Positions 17,710-27,124 of a DNA stretch of 54,432 bases are shown here, piece by piece. Numbering within the stretch: the first letter of the stretch is position 1; the number at the start of each line of letters is the position of its first letter. The DNA lies in assembly GCA_016208495.1 (NCBI GenBank), contig JACQXX010000036.1:1-54432 (forward strand). The letters run 5' to 3'. The DNA is from Acidobacteriota bacterium (GTDB taxonomy: Bacteria > Acidobacteriota > Blastocatellia > Chloracidobacteriales > Chloracidobacteriaceae). The position numbers and the translations under genes are program-made. The notes under the pieces are model-generated. The model was not told where the DNA came from. It did not search any database and saw only the letters and a program-made list of their open reading frames with translations.

Positions 17710-19704
17710 ATGAACTACTTCGTCACCGGCGGCACGGGGTTCATCGGTAAATTTCTGGTCGAACGTCTTGCACGGCGCAAGGACGCCACCATTTATGTCC
17801 TGGTGCGCGAGTCGTCGCAGGATAAGTTTGAATTTCTGCAGGAACGCATTGGTGAAAACGGCAAAAAACTGGTTCCGATTTTCGGTGATATCACCAAACC
17901 GGGTGTGATCTCCCCGGCAAATTTAAAGAAGCTCAAGGGAAAGATTGATCACGTGTTCCATCTGGCGGCTATTTATGACATGGATTTAGACGAAGAAACC
18001 GCCGAAGCCTTCAATGTCGAAGGAACACGCAACGTCGTGAAACTGGTCAATAAACTGGGTGGGGATGTTCGGTTGCACCATACCAGTTCGGTGGCGATTG
18101 CCGGTTCCGACTTTGCCGGGCAATTTACGGAAGACATGTTTGACGAAGGCCAGACGTTGACGCATCCCTATCACCGGACCAAGTTTGAATCCGAACAAAT
18201 TGTGCGCGAGGAATCAACCGTTCCGTTTCGCATCTACCGACCCGGCGTGGTCATTGGGTCAAGTGTGACGGGCGAGATTGATAAAATTGACGGGCCGTAT
18301 TATTTCTTCAAGACGCTCCAGAAAATCAGCTACAAGATTCCGAAATGGCTGCCGTTGCTTGGAATTCACGGCGGAAAAGTTCCGATTGTCCCGGTTGATT
18401 ATGTCGCCAATGCAATGGATGCAATTGCCCATAAACCAAATCTGGACGGAAAAGCCTTTTTCCTGTTACAGGCCAATTCACCGTCAGTGGGTGAACTGAT
18501 TGAAACCATTCTGGCGGCGGCTCACGGTCCAGGCTTTGCCCACAAACTTGAATTGCCCTGGTTGAATGCTCCGTTGCGAACTGCGACAGAATCCATTGAT
18601 CGTGTGATGCCAGACCGAATCAAGAAACAAATTGCGAAAGCCATTGGGGCACCGGTTTCAACTCTGAGTTTTTCGTTTGTGACCACGGTTTTTAGTGACC
18701 GCAACACTCGGGCGGCGCTCAAAGGCACCGGCATTCGATGTCCAAATCTGGTTGATTATGCCCCGGTCATCTGGCAGTTTTGGGAGCAATACCTTGATTA
18801 TGACTACACTGTTCCAGTGAAACTGGTCCGTAAACTGACCGGGAAAGTGGTGCTCATTACTGGAGCGTCGAGTGGAATCGGTTTTTCCACCGCCAAAAAA
18901 CTGGCGGCGACTGGCGCCAAAGTGCTGCTGGTGGCCCGCACGCGTGAAAAACTTGAGGAAACCCAACGCATTATTGAGAATGCTGGCGGCGAAGCCTATG
19001 TCTACCCCTGTGATCTCAATGATTTAGAAGCGATTGACAAAATGGCGGCGGATGTGTTGAGTGATTTCGGCGCCGTGGATGTCTTGATCAATAATGCCGG
19101 ACGTTCGATCCGACGGGCGGTGGATGAATCCTATGATCGCTTCCACGACTTTCAACGCACGATGCAGCTTAACTACTTTGGTGCCGTGCGGTTGATTATG
19201 GCGTTGCTTCCCAGCATGCAACAGAACCGAAGCGGCCAGATCATCAACATCAGTTCAATCGGCGTGCAACTCAACGCGGCTCGTTTTTCGGCCTATGTGG
19301 CAAGTAAAGCCGCGCTTGATGCCTTCAGTCGGTGTCTTTCAGCGGAGGTCAGGGATTACAATATCCATATCACCGCCATTTATATGCCGCTGGTTCGGAC
19401 GCCAATGATCGCACCGACAAAAATTTACAGCTACGTGCCCACCTGGTCACCGGAAGACGCGGCCAACACAGTCATCAAGGCCATTGTGGACCGTCCCAAG
19501 AGCATTGCGACGCCGATGGGAACGGCGGCGGCGGTCAGCTATGCCCTCTGGCCCAAAGTCAATGACTACATTCTTTCAAAGGGCTTCCAGTTATTCCCCT
19601 CCTCGGCGGCGGCCAAAGGCCAGAAAGGGAAAGAGGGGCCATCTCCAAAACCAACGCTGGAACAGGTCATCTTTGCCAATGTCTTCAAGGGTGAACACTG
19701 GTAA
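17710..19704 (+). CDS. Two-domain fatty acyl-CoA reductase (alcohol-forming) homologue
   Basis: 664 residues from ATG 17710; the frame extends 35 codons upstream, but the Rossmann motif starts only with MNYFVTGGTGFIG. Residues 1-370 are an extended SDR domain: GGTGFIG NAD(P)-binding loop, 'DHVFHLAAIYDM', YHRTK active-site tyrosine/lysine, 'RIYRPGVVIG'. Residues about 380-640 are a classical SDR: TGASSGIG, NNAG, 'RTMQLNYFG', SAYVASK catalytic Tyr/Lys. From memory, length and domain order match the Marinobacter enzyme (Maqu_2220, 661 residues), with matching stretches such as 'TMQLNYFG' and 'TPMIAPTKIY'. That enzyme reduces long-chain acyl-CoA or acyl-ACP via aldehyde to fatty alcohol for wax esters. 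No wax synthase or acyl-CoA ligase is visible nearby, so the local pathway is unknown. Only weak ribosome-site sequence precedes the start. Confidence 0.93.
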   Translation: MNYFVTGGTGFIGKFLVERLARRKDATIYVLVRESSQDKFEFLQERIGENGKKLVPIFGDITKPGVISPANLKKLKGKIDHVFHLAAIYDMDLDEETAEAFNVEGTRNVVKLVNKLGGDVRLHHTSSVAIAGSDFAGQFTEDMFDEGQTLTHPYHRTKFESEQIVREESTVPFRIYRPGVVIGSSVTGEIDKIDGPYYFFKTLQKISYKIPKWLPLLGIHGGKVPIVPVDYVANAMDAIAHKPNLDGKAFFLLQANSPSVGELIETILAAAHGPGFAHKLELPWLNAPLRTATESIDRVMPDRIKKQIAKAIGAPVSTLSFSFVTTVFSDRNTRAALKGTGIRCPNLVDYAPVIWQFWEQYLDYDYTVPVKLVRKLTGKVVLITGASSGIGFSTAKKLAATGAKVLLVARTREKLEETQRIIENAGGEAYVYPCDLNDLEAIDKMAADVLSDFGAVDVLINNAGRSIRRAVDESYDRFHDFQRTMQLNYFGAVRLIMALLPSMQQNRSGQIINISSIGVQLNAARFSAYVASKAALDAFSRCLSAEVRDYNIHITAIYMPLVRTPMIAPTKIYSYVPTWSPEDAANTVIKAIVDRPKSIATPMGTAAAVSYALWPKVNDYILSKGFQLFPSSAAAKGQKGKEGPSPKPTLEQVIFANVFKGEHW

Positions 19705-20358
19705 TACCATTTAGGGCTGGGGGAAACACAAGTTTATCAACAATTTAGCCTTTTGCTCATGCGATAGGATATTGGTAATGCCAGTTAAGAGTTTAAGCAG
19801 TTTTTGGGTCTCAGCCCAGGAACTGGGCGAAAGAGTTAAAGCCTCGGGTGGAGCGTAGCGGAATCCGTGGAAAACAGAATCGGTGGCGATAAATTCCGCC
19901 GCCGCCCAGGCCACGCTGACCGGTGATGGACGCCACGGATTCCATTCGCTGATGCTCATTCCACCCGAGGCTTGAAGACTGTCACCCGCTTCGCGGATTC
20001 AAAACCGCTCTTTTTCAACTCTTAAGTACCTTGTCATAAGTTTACTGAAAGATTGGGATTTGGTAAGGGACTGTAAAAAATCAACTTCCCGTTTTCGTTT
20101 GGGAATCAGGCATTTGGATTGAGCATCCTGAAAGGCTGCAGTTCGGATAGCCGGTGGTTGCGAGGCTTTGTGAGCTACCACCGGGAACAGGTTCGTTCTC
20201 TCCAGTGCTCCCCCGCTTCGCGGTGCAAGACCAAAACCTGGATGTGGCAGAACACGCCCCAGGAACTTATTTTTTAACGCTCCCTTAGTGTTTGATTTTT
20301 TTCGTGTTTTTCGTGGTTAAAAATGTCTTGGAATTTTCGGTAAGGTACTTAACTGGCA
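19705..20358. other. Intergenic region with two palindromic elements
   Basis: Holds an inverted repeat (left arm 19839-19870, right arm 19933-19973; outer AAGCCTCGGGTGG / CCACCCGAGGCTT, inner GGAATCCGTGG / CCACGGATTCC) and MITE-like copy C (20064-20287). An 82-codon leftward frame at 19711-19959 is produced by the first palindrome and is not a gene. Confidence 0.6.
20064..20287. mobile_element. MITE-like palindromic element, copy C (internally deleted)
   Basis: Ends read TAAGGGACTGTAAAAAA (20064-20080) and TTTTTTAACGCTCCCTTA (right end). The left half (GGGAATCAGGCATTTGGATT) and the extreme right end match copy B closely, but the central stem and most of the right arm are missing. Confidence 0.75.
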
Positions 20359-20904
20359 TTAGTATGGCCGAAATCCTTTGAAGAGCAGTGCTTTTCGAAT
20401 CTCTCTGAGCTTTTTGGTATTCCGGGCTGAAACCATAACTTCATTGTGATGGGACACTTCAAAGAAGGCATCCCCGCCTTGTGGAATAACTATCACGTCT
20501 TCCCAGACCGTGTGCCCAAACATCAGCGAATCATAGCATATCGAAATAATATGGGCCGTTTCCGTTGAATCGGCTTCAAGAACATCATCACACTTTGCCG
20601 GTAGGCCAAGCCATGCGTGATGAAGCGACCTGATTTTGTCTTCAAGGTCCATTTGAGGCGAAAGTTCAGTGAACCAGTATCCGTGTCCTTTATAAAGCCA
20701 GCAGGTTTCCCAGGGGCCAACGGCCTGGAGCAAACAATCCAAAAATGACAAAACCCGACCTGGGTTAGCTGGACGTGGCCAGGGTTTCCAAACGCTAGAG
20801 ACAGATCGAAAATGAATCGATTGAGAGTTGGGAAACTGTTCATTCAAACCAATATCTGATTGAGCAGCTTTAAGAAAGAATTCCTCGCGACGTAATCGGT
20901 GCAT
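20359..20904 (-). CDS. Hypothetical protein, unrecognised
   Basis: 181 residues from ATG 20904, chosen because a weak GAGAG site precedes it; the frame continues upstream to other ATGs (20946, 20964) with no ribosome site. The sequence is soluble, without signal peptide or membrane span, and rich in aromatic residues: 'SSVWKPWPRPANPGRVLSFL', 'CWLYKGHGYWFTEL', 'IISICYDSLMFGHTVWEDV', 'GGDAFFEVSHHNEVMVSA'. The C-terminus is basic. Composition and the regular hydrophobic pattern support a real, folded protein. It stands alone upstream of, and divergent from, the sensor-kinase gene at 21125. I do not recognise the family. Confidence 0.6.
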   Translation of the reverse strand: MHRLRREEFFLKAAQSDIGLNEQFPNSQSIHFRSVSSVWKPWPRPANPGRVLSFLDCLLQAVGPWETCWLYKGHGYWFTELSPQMDLEDKIRSLHHAWLGLPAKCDDVLEADSTETAHIISICYDSLMFGHTVWEDVIVIPQGGDAFFEVSHHNEVMVSARNTKKLREIRKALLFKGFRPY

Positions 20905-21124
20905 ATTGCTCTCGGCTTGGGCTTGAACTTGAATTGAACCTGGCATGCAAGCGACCTGGGGCATAAGCTGTAAAGAAAACCGAGTCAAGCTAGCGCACGC
21001 TGAAAAGCGGCGTCAAGTGGGCCGCACTCCAAGCTTTCTTGGCGGAAGCGGCGTTTTCCGCGTAGACTGACCTTCACTTCGATTCCGCAGAACCATTTCT
21101 CCTTTTTCATAAGAATCGAGTTCT

Positions 21125-24100
21125 ATGCTTATCTGCCCTGGAAGCCGTCACCTTCGTCTGTTCTGGCTGCGCGTTATGTGCGCCTGCGCGTTGGTGTTGT
21201 TTTGGCTGGGTATGAATGGGCTGGTGGTGGGACAGACAGCGGTTCCGCTTGTTGACCAAACCAGCGAAACTGACGTGGTGACAGCGGGGAGGCTGACTTT
21301 TCGGGCCTATAATGAAAAGGATGGACTCCCACAAAATGCCATTGAGGGGATGGGCTTTGACCAGAATGGATACCTGTGGGTGGGAACCCAGGATGGTGCT
21401 GCTCGCTACAATGGACGTGACTGGACGGTGGTCAATCTGCCTGAACGCACGACGTCAAATTTTATCCGTTCTCTGCTGGTTGCCAGTGATGGCAGCCTCT
21501 GGTTTGGTCGCCAGGACGGAGGGCTTGCCCAACTGGCCCATGGGAAATGGACCAGTTTTACCATTCAAAATGGCTTGCCGGCCAATCGTGTGAACTGTCT
21601 GGCTGAAACCCGTTCCAATGATGGAACCCCGACCATCTGGGCTGATACAGGCGGCGGTGGACTGGCTGTATTCACCGCTGGAAGGTGGGCTTCGGTTGAC
21701 CAACCCCATCACCTCTCGCAAAAAACCATCACCTGTCTCACTGTTTTGAAGTCACCTGAAGGCGAATCACTTTGGGTGGGGACGGGGAGCGGTTTATCAC
21801 AACTGACTGCCGGGCACTGGACGACGATTGATTTGACGGGTGTTTTTTCAACACCCAATATCTCCAGTTTGTATTCCGGGGTTGGTTTTGATGGGAAGCC
21901 TGCGGTTTGGGTCGGGTCTGATTCAGGTGAACTTGGGGTGATTCAAGTTGGCCGTCTGACCAGAGTTGGTGTTCCTCCTCAATTTGCGACGCTTCCGATT
22001 TCAACCATTGCCCAAACAAAATCTCCTGATGGAAGGCTGTCGCTGTGGGTGGGTGTTGGAGATGCCGGGTTATTTCGGCTGCAGGATGGACGCTGGACCG
22101 GGTTTGACATCGGAGATGGGCTCCCTGGAAATACGATCAAGTCGCTTTTACCCGAGGAAAGCCCGACTGGAACCCGCCGGTTGTGGATTGGGACTGACGG
22201 CGCCGGTCTTGCCCGGCTCGAACTCAATCAGTGGGTCACCTTCAATACCGCTGCCGGGTTGCCGGTCAATATGGTGTTCAGCCTGATGGTGACCAAAAAT
22301 CTGAATGGCGTTGAAACGCTCTGGGCTGGCACCAATGGCAAAGGCATTGCCTGTGTCCAACCGGGAAAAGTGACAATTTATGACGAAACCTCCGGCCTAC
22401 CAAACGCAACCGCTTTTGCCCTGCTGGAAACCACCCGGATTGAAAACAAACGAATCATCTGGGCTGGCATGCGTGGCGGTGGTATTGCCCGACTGGTGAA
22501 TGACCGCTGGCAGCCGGAATCATCGGATTTCGGCCTGGAAACCGCGACCGTTCGGCGGATGATCGAAACCGTTGACGAAGACGGCACGCCTGAAATTTGG
22601 GCGGCGACGGGATCGCATGGTCTGGTTCGGTACCGAAATGGGAAATGGACCGCCATTACCACCCATGATGGGCTGCCGACCAACCGGTTGTTCACCGTGG
22701 TGGAAGCCGTCAACTCCGCTGGTGAACGCCAGCTCTGGGTTGGCACTGAAGGTGGCGGACTGGCTTGCCGGGCCAAAGATGGATCCTGGAAGGTGTGGAA
22801 CCAGGCTTCCGGCTTGCCAAACAACAGCATTCTGTCGCTTTTGGTTGGTAAAGGACCTGATGGAACGCCGACGCTCTGGGCGGGAACAGAAGGCGGTGGG
22901 GTTGTCCGATTCCCCTTGACGCCGGGAAATCAAATGTTTTCAGTCTTTTCAGAGCAGTCACAGCCCGCCCTGCCAAACAACACGATTTACCAGGTTCAAT
23001 CTGACGCAAAGGGCCGGATGTACCTGTTTACCAATAAAGGTGTGGCCCGGTTATCGCCTCGAACCCCAACCCTTGATAATCCAGCCGAATTTGACGTCTA
23101 CACGTTTTCAATTGAGGATGGGCTTCCAAATAATGAGTTTAACGGTGGAGCTTCGTGCACTGACACCAGAGGCCGAATTTGGGGTGGCTCGATTGGCGGC
23201 GCCGTGGTGTATGACCCGGACCGCGAAGTTCCCGAAGTCACCACAAAACCATTGAAACTGGAACGATTTCTGATCAACGGTGAACCTATCGAACTCAAAG
23301 CGACTGGAGATGCCGCCTATTTCACCTTGGAGCGGGCACTCCGCTATGATGAAAACAATGTGCTGGTGGAATTTTCGCTGTTGAGTTTTTTTCGGGAAAA
23401 AAACACGACGTACCAGATCCGGCTCGATGGGTTTGATCACACCAAACCCCAATGGATGACAGATTTTAAAAAGGAATACACCAATCTCCCGGCTGGAACC
23501 TTCACGCTGAGCGTGTGGGGGCGGGATGCTGGTGGCAACCTCTCTGGACCGCTGGTGGTGTCTTTCAGGGTCAAACCGGCACCCTGGCTGACATGGTGGG
23601 CGTTTCTCGGGTATGGACTGGTTGGCGGGAGCGGAATCTGGTTTGGTGCGCGCTGGCGAATGCGTGCCCTCGAACAACGCAACCTGGTGCTCGAATCCAA
23701 AATTGCCGAGCGAACCGCTGACCTGGCTCAGGCGGTCAAAGAAACCGAACGGAAAAACGAACTCCTCGCCGCCGCCAAAGATCAGGTCGAACGCAAAAAC
23801 CAGGAGCTTGATCGAAAAGTCGCGGAATTGATGGCTTCGCAGCAGCAGGCTGACCGAATCTTTTCAGCCCTGGCTGAAGCCCTGCCGGGAACCGTGCTCG
23901 ACGGAAAATATCGGTTGGAAGAAAAAATTGGGTCTGGCGGGTTTGGAACAGTTTTTCGGGGCATCCATCTGGCACTTGACCGTCCGGTTGCCGTCAAGGT
24001 GTTTCGGCCACGACCCGGAAACGACACGCCCGAGGCCGTCGAACGGTTTCGCCGCGAAGGCGTTTCGGCCACACGGGTCAACCACCCAAATGCCATCCAG

Positions 24101-24871
24101 GTGCTCGACTGGGGAATTTCAACCGAAGGAATTGCCTTTCTGGTGATGGAACTGTTGCAAGGCTATACCCTGGCGACGGAACTGAAATTCAAAAAACGCC
24201 TGTCCTTAAACCGAATCAAGGAAATACTCCAGCCAATTTGCTCCGCACTGGCTGAAGCACACTCAGTGGGAATTATCCATCGGGACATTAAGCCTGAAAA
24301 CATTTTTATTCATCGAACCCGCGACGGCGAAGTCGTGAAAGTCGTGGATTTTGGGTTGGCCAAATTTCGAGAAGAGGAAGCCGGCGACCGACTCAACACG
24401 GGGTTGACGGCGGCTGGCATCATCATCGGAACCCCAACCTATATGTCGCCCGAACGGTTGGAAGGGCTTGACTACGATGGCCGGTCAGATGTGTATAGCG
24501 TCGGGGTCATGCTGTATGAAATGGTGAGTGGGTGTCTGCCGTTTCAACCTTCATCGCGGGGTGTGATTGATGTTATTTTGCGCCAAATCAAAGAATTGCC
24601 CTCGCCGCCACGCCAGATCAATCCTGATTTACCAGAAAGTGTGGAGCAGGTCATTTTACGGGCACTCGAAAAAAATCCTGAGCTTCGCCCCTCCATTACC
24701 GAACTGGAAGAGTCATTTTTGGCGGCGATTGAAGGGCTTTCTGACACCATACTGGAATCTGGACCAGTCCACCTGGTGCAACCCTGGAACATTGGGTTGG
24801 ACGTCACGATTGAAGACAGTCTCAGCAATATGACCACAGACATTGTGCCGCCTTCGAAAGAAACGCTTTAA
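21125..24871 (+). CDS. Membrane sensor: reg_prop beta-propeller + Y_Y_Y domain + Ser/Thr kinase
   Basis: 1248 residues. The N-terminal 38 residues are a signal peptide or anchor (hydrophobic 17-36, VVGQTA). From about 45 to 690 there are many two-component-regulator propeller repeats, recurring as 'DGLPQNAI', 'LWVGTQDGAARY', 'GLPTNRLFTVVE'. A Y_Y_Y domain (about 735-825: 'TYQIRLDGFD', 'YTNLPAGTFTLSVWGRD') is followed by a membrane span (WLTWWAFLGYGLVGGSGIWF, about 830-850) and a coiled coil. The cytoplasmic Hanks kinase (about 928-1205) has IGSGGFG loop, VAVKVF lysine, HRDIKPEN, DFGLA and a TPTYMSPE activation end. Such propellers normally sit on histidine kinases of hybrid two-component systems; here the output is a Ser/Thr kinase. 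The linker and kinase are closely related to the kinase at 42070. A 37-bp palindromic terminator follows. Confidence 0.95.
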   Translation: MLICPGSRHLRLFWLRVMCACALVLFWLGMNGLVVGQTAVPLVDQTSETDVVTAGRLTFRAYNEKDGLPQNAIEGMGFDQNGYLWVGTQDGAARYNGRDWTVVNLPERTTSNFIRSLLVASDGSLWFGRQDGGLAQLAHGKWTSFTIQNGLPANRVNCLAETRSNDGTPTIWADTGGGGLAVFTAGRWASVDQPHHLSQKTITCLTVLKSPEGESLWVGTGSGLSQLTAGHWTTIDLTGVFSTPNISSLYSGVGFDGKPAVWVGSDSGELGVIQVGRLTRVGVPPQFATLPISTIAQTKSPDGRLSLWVGVGDAGLFRLQDGRWTGFDIGDGLPGNTIKSLLPEESPTGTRRLWIGTDGAGLARLELNQWVTFNTAAGLPVNMVFSLMVTKNLNGVETLWAGTNGKGIACVQPGKVTIYDETSGLPNATAFALLETTRIENKRIIWAGMRGGGIARLVNDRWQPESSDFGLETATVRRMIETVDEDGTPEIWAATGSHGLVRYRNGKWTAITTHDGLPTNRLFTVVEAVNSAGERQLWVGTEGGGLACRAKDGSWKVWNQASGLPNNSILSLLVGKGPDGTPTLWAGTEGGGVVRFPLTPGNQMFSVFSEQSQPALPNNTIYQVQSDAKGRMYLFTNKGVARLSPRTPTLDNPAEFDVYTFSIEDGLPNNEFNGGASCTDTRGRIWGGSIGGAVVYDPDREVPEVTTKPLKLERFLINGEPIELKATGDAAYFTLERALRYDENNVLVEFSLLSFFREKNTTYQIRLDGFDHTKPQWMTDFKKEYTNLPAGTFTLSVWGRDAGGNLSGPLVVSFRVKPAPWLTWWAFLGYGLVGGSGIWFGARWRMRALEQRNLVLESKIAERTADLAQAVKETERKNELLAAAKDQVERKNQELDRKVAELMASQQQADRIFSALAEALPGTVLDGKYRLEEKIGSGGFGTVFRGIHLALDRPVAVKVFRPRPGNDTPEAVERFRREGVSATRVNHPNAIQVLDWGISTEGIAFLVMELLQGYTLATELKFKKRLSLNRIKEILQPICSALAEAHSVGIIHRDIKPENIFIHRTRDGEVVKVVDFGLAKFREEEAGDRLNTGLTAAGIIIGTPTYMSPERLEGLDYDGRSDVYSVGVMLYEMVSGCLPFQPSSRGVIDVILRQIKELPSPPRQINPDLPESVEQVILRALEKNPELRPSITELEESFLAAIEGLSDTILESGPVHLVQPWNIGLDVTIEDSLSNMTTDIVPPSKETL

Positions 24872-24901
24872 AGCGCCGGTTCAGAGGAGCGTTGCTGGCT
24901 A

Positions 24902-24938
24902 AAATCCCCGTTCCGGAAAATTTCCGGAACGGGGATTT
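24902..24938. terminator. 37-bp palindrome copy 1, acting as terminator
   Basis: Two perfect 18-bp arms flank a single central A; the core CCCGTTCCGG...CCGGAACGGG is followed by a T run. It begins 31 bp after the sensor-kinase stop. The same 27-bp core recurs at 25761-25787 and 28757-28783. Confidence 0.8.
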
Positions 24939-25073
24939 TTGAAATCAATTTCAGTCTAAGTTATTGAAAAATTTAGCTTTCAAAGAAATTCAATTCTTTT
25001 CGTTTTGAAGTTTTCTTTTCAGTGAATTTGTAGTTCAATCTCTGACATTCATCAACAGGAGAATTAAGAAACT

Positions 25074-25676
25074 ATGGCTCATTGTATCTCAAGGTGTGGA
25101 TTGGCAGGTTGGATATCCCCAATCATTGGCCGAATTTTGCTTGGAATGCTAGTTCTGGGTGGATTCTGGATCGCCACCTCGCCGATTCTGGCTCAAAACC
25201 CGTCCCCGAAACCTTCCGGTGCTGAGTTTTTAAAAGAAATCAATCGTGATGTCTGGATTCCATTTTCAAAAGCGTACGCCACAGGTGATGCGGAAGCCTA
25301 CCTGAATTTACATTCCAAGGATTTGATTCGAGGCCAGGGAAACAGCCGGGAAGTGTTGAATTTGACGCAATATGGCACCGGTATTCGCAATTTTTTCAAG
25401 AAGGTCAAAACTGACGGTGGAAAACTGGGAATCAGTTTCCGGTTTCAGGAGCGGATTGCCAATGCTGAATTTGGATCTGAGCGAGGGTTCTTTGAGTTCA
25501 GCTTTACAAATGCCAAAGGCGAGACGCGCAAGGCATACGGCAAGTTTCATGTCTTTCTGCGCAAGGAAAGCGGCACCTGGAAAATCCTGGTGGATTACGA
25601 TTCCAACGAACAAAACACGATTACCGAAGCCACCTTCAATGCGGGAACGGCCCTGGATGATGTGGCAAAATATTGA
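25074..25676 (+). CDS. Secreted NTF2-like (DUF4440/SnoaL-type) protein
   Basis: 200 residues with a signal peptide (hydrophobic 19-37, ending PILAQN). The mature part follows the SnoaL/DUF4440 pattern: an initial helix, 'WIPFSKAYATGDAEAYLNLH', a middle 'FRFQERIANAEFG', and closing strands 'GKFHVFLRKESGTWKILVDYD'. Proteins of this fold bind small molecules or act as stress-linked periplasmic proteins; no catalytic residues can be assigned. The ATG is preceded by AGGAG about 12 bases upstream. It stands as a single transcription unit between two stem-loops, with a strong terminator downstream. The larger secreted protein at 32531-33451 carries related patterns. Confidence 0.82.
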   Translation: MAHCISRCGLAGWISPIIGRILLGMLVLGGFWIATSPILAQNPSPKPSGAEFLKEINRDVWIPFSKAYATGDAEAYLNLHSKDLIRGQGNSREVLNLTQYGTGIRNFFKKVKTDGGKLGISFRFQERIANAEFGSERGFFEFSFTNAKGETRKAYGKFHVFLRKESGTWKILVDYDSNEQNTITEATFNAGTALDDVAKY

Positions 25677-25705
25677 TCCACTGATATGAACCTGGATTTT
25701 TGTTC

Positions 25706-25738
25706 AAGCCTTCGCGGTTATTTCAGCGAAGGCTTTTT
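25706..25738 (+). terminator. Rho-independent terminator
   Basis: A perfect 10-bp stem AAGCCTTCGC (25706-25715) / GCGAAGGCTT (25726-25735) with a 10-nt loop ends in a T5 run, 29 bp after the NTF2-like gene. Confidence 0.9.
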
Positions 25739-25756
25739 CATTGCTGGTTGATGTGG

Positions 25757-25791
25757 TTTTCCCGTTCCGGAAATTTTCCGGAACGGGAAAA
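25757..25791. repeat. Palindrome copy 2 (CCCGTTCCGG family)
   Basis: Core 25761-25787 is the same 27-bp palindrome as at 24902, with central T and TTTT/AAAA flanks instead of the AAAT/ATTT-type flanks of copy 1. It lies past a terminator already sufficient for the upstream gene, so termination may not be its only purpose. Confidence 0.75.
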
Positions 25792-25952
25792 TTGAAAGCG
25801 GCAATACCAGGAATCAAAGCCGTATTTGCTTATAAATCAATTTGTTGACGACGAATTGCTACGAAGGTGAGCCATTTTCAATATTGCAATTCCAGTTGAA
25901 AGGCAGGATAGTTGGGGGAGCTTCATTTCATCTCTTTTCGACTGAGGTTGGT

Positions 25953-26852
25953 ATGGTATTTTCCCGAAAGCTCGGTCTTTTGACCTTGATGTTGATTTTG
26001 ACTGGATCGTTCTCGGTTAGTTCCCTGGCTGTCCAGACAAAAGGCCAGAAATCGGTTTTGTTCTGCGTCCAGAGATATGAAGATGGAAACACGGCGATGG
26101 AACCGATAGTTGTTCTTTCGGGTGGAAAATTCCTGGCTCCTCCAACCGGTATCGAAAGCACGGAAGACCTGGCCGCCCAGGATGCCGAAAGCGTCAAATT
26201 TCTCAAGAATTACTATCGAAAAGGCCAGACCTACCGGGTGGTATTTGGGACTGCCGAAGATGGAACTGTAGCCGTGATCAAGCCTCAGGAATCAGGGTGT
26301 GTATCCTTATCCGCCCAGGTTTCAGTTGCCAGCAGCGTGAAGCTCGGCGGTCGAGTCTATGCGTTGGCGACTGATCACCCGACACTCGGCGTCGGAAAAA
26401 AACGTTCACGGCGGGCACCCACCCCTGATGAACGATCTGCCGCCATTGCCGTTGCCAAAGACTTTTTGCGGGTTAAAAAAGTGCCCGCCGCACTGATGAA
26501 ATTGATGCAGGTGGGAAATCTCACCGCAGTTGATTTGAACGGCGATGGAAAAGATGAGTTGGTGGGGAACTTCGAAATTGACCAATCAGACGCGACTCTT
26601 GAGGCACGCTCACTTTTCTTGATTCTCAACCCGGTCGGAGTTGAGTTCCAAATTGCCTACTCTGATTATCAAAAAGGCGGTGGCGACCTGTTTCAACGAT
26701 CAATTTTTATTGACCATCTGGATCTTGATGGAGATGGCATCAGCGAAGTCATTACTCAAACGTCCTATTATGAAAGCCTGTCCTATAGCATCATCAAAAA
26801 TAAAAGTGGGAAATGGGTCAATGTCTACACCGGCGGCGAAAGTGGATGCTGA
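25953..26852 (+). CDS. Secreted protein with FG-GAP/VCBS-like Asp motifs
   Basis: 299 residues from ATG 25953, preceded by GAGGT; 37 upstream in-frame codons lack coding character. A signal peptide covers about 1-28 (LLTLMLILTGSFSVSSLA). The C-terminal half has two calcium-binding-like acid loops of the FG-GAP/VCBS type, 'VDLNGDGKDELVGNF' and 'LDLDGDGISEVI', each followed by a strand pattern typical of propeller blades. The N-terminal half (30-170) is unrecognised. Only two blades are visible, so the domain is partial or divergent. It is likely exported; function unknown. Confidence 0.8.
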   Translation: MVFSRKLGLLTLMLILTGSFSVSSLAVQTKGQKSVLFCVQRYEDGNTAMEPIVVLSGGKFLAPPTGIESTEDLAAQDAESVKFLKNYYRKGQTYRVVFGTAEDGTVAVIKPQESGCVSLSAQVSVASSVKLGGRVYALATDHPTLGVGKKRSRRAPTPDERSAAIAVAKDFLRVKKVPAALMKLMQVGNLTAVDLNGDGKDELVGNFEIDQSDATLEARSLFLILNPVGVEFQIAYSDYQKGGGDLFQRSIFIDHLDLDGDGISEVITQTSYYESLSYSIIKNKSGKWVNVYTGGESGC

Positions 26853-27124
26853 ACAGGTGACAAGGGACAGGGGGACAAGGTGACAAGGTGACCAGGTGAC
26901 CAGGTGACCAGGTGACAAGGTGACAGGGTGACAAGGTGACAGGGTGACAAGGTGACAAGTGACAAGTGACAAGTGACAAGTGACAGGATGACAAGTGACA
27001 GAGTGACAGGATGACAAGTGACAAGGTGACAATTTCTTCAGCCCCGAGCTTGCGAGTCTTCAGCCCCAAGCCCTAAGCCCGAAGTCTTCAGCCCTGAGCC
27101 CTGGTATTTTCAAAAGGAGGCGTG
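26853..27124 (+). repeat. Tandem GGTGACA/AAGTGAC repeat tract upstream of the ADP-ribosylglycohydrolase
   Basis: From about 26857 to 27030 the DNA is built of 7-8-bp units (AGGTGACC, AGGTGACA, AAGTGAC). It is followed by degenerate CAGCCCTGAGCCCTGG phrases that lead into the AAAAGGAGG ribosome site of the next gene. No gene. Confidence 0.85.

Noticed and set aside
19711-19959. 82-codon leftward frame after the acyl-CoA reductase
   Set aside because: It coincides with an inverted repeat and has no ribosome site.
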